Assembly (NCBI GenBank): GCA_964517355.1
Contig: CAZFCK010000286.1
Coordinates: forward strand, 1 to 5,295
Origin: CAZFCK01 sp964517355
GTDB lineage: Bacteria; Desulfobacterota; Desulfovibrionia; Desulfovibrionales; Desulfovibrionaceae
Length of the DNA stretch: 5,295 bases
Direction: 5' to 3'
Shown: positions 5,259 to 5,295 of the stretch, piece by piece
How the letters are laid out: each line of letters starts with the position of its first letter
How positions within the stretch are numbered: the stretch's first letter is position 1
Program-made: the position numbers and the translations under genes
The notes under the pieces: model-generated
What the model was told of the DNA's origin: nothing
The model's database searches: none
Seen by the model: the letters and a program-made list of their open reading frames with translations, nothing else

Positions 5259-5295
5259 CTGAAGTTCTTGAAAGAGGTTCTTCCCCTCGGGCTCC

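Noticed and set aside
5062..5295. CRISPR array or tandem repeats in the right flank
   Set aside because: The hairpins differ in sequence and size, and there is no regular repeat-spacer period.

Overview
The window is a GC-rich bacterial segment. It most resembles a strict anaerobe of the Desulfovibrio/Bilophila kind, judging by codon use, GC content and the 2-hydroxyacyl-CoA-dehydratase activase family it carries; this taxonomic call is inference. It holds two confident protein genes on the + strand: a MarR-family regulator (152-661) and one very large gene (1045-5043) encoding a 1332-residue fusion of two BadF/BcrA/HgdC-type ATPase (activase) modules to a DUF2229/HgdB-like region.

Layout. 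1-52 is a hairpin-forming repeat, and 53-116 is GC-rich with nothing recognisable. 117-145 is a strong sigma70-type promoter overlapped by a putative MarR operator; it places the transcription start on the marR ATG, so the message looks leaderless. A 383-bp gap (662-1044) contains a 16-bp perfect palindrome, a long nested hairpin with a competing downstream partner, C9 and T8 tracts, a second copy of the operator (952-972), a possible 17-codon leader frame and the ribosome binding site of the activase gene. Downstream of the activase stop, a Shine-Dalgarno and ATG run straight into a second copy of the 1-52 repeat in inverted orientation (5062-5113). After it come about 150 bases made almost entirely of consecutive hairpins, with no gene.

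How the parts work together. The shared motif ATAGTTAAG-N3-CTT lies exactly 27 nt before an ATG in front of both transcription units. The simplest model is that the MarR protein represses itself and the activase gene, and is released by an unknown, perhaps aromatic or acyl-CoA-related, ligand. The large protein would couple ATP hydrolysis in the ASKHA modules to very low-potential electron transfer from a [4Fe-4S] cluster into the cysteine-containing C-terminal half. No separate dehydratase or reductase subunits are in the window, so the substrate is unknown.

The most unusual points are the 52-bp near-perfect inverted repeats (51/52) enclosing the whole two-gene cassette, the duplicated operator/ATG geometry, the asymmetric tandem ATPases in one chain, and the hairpin-rich element on the right.
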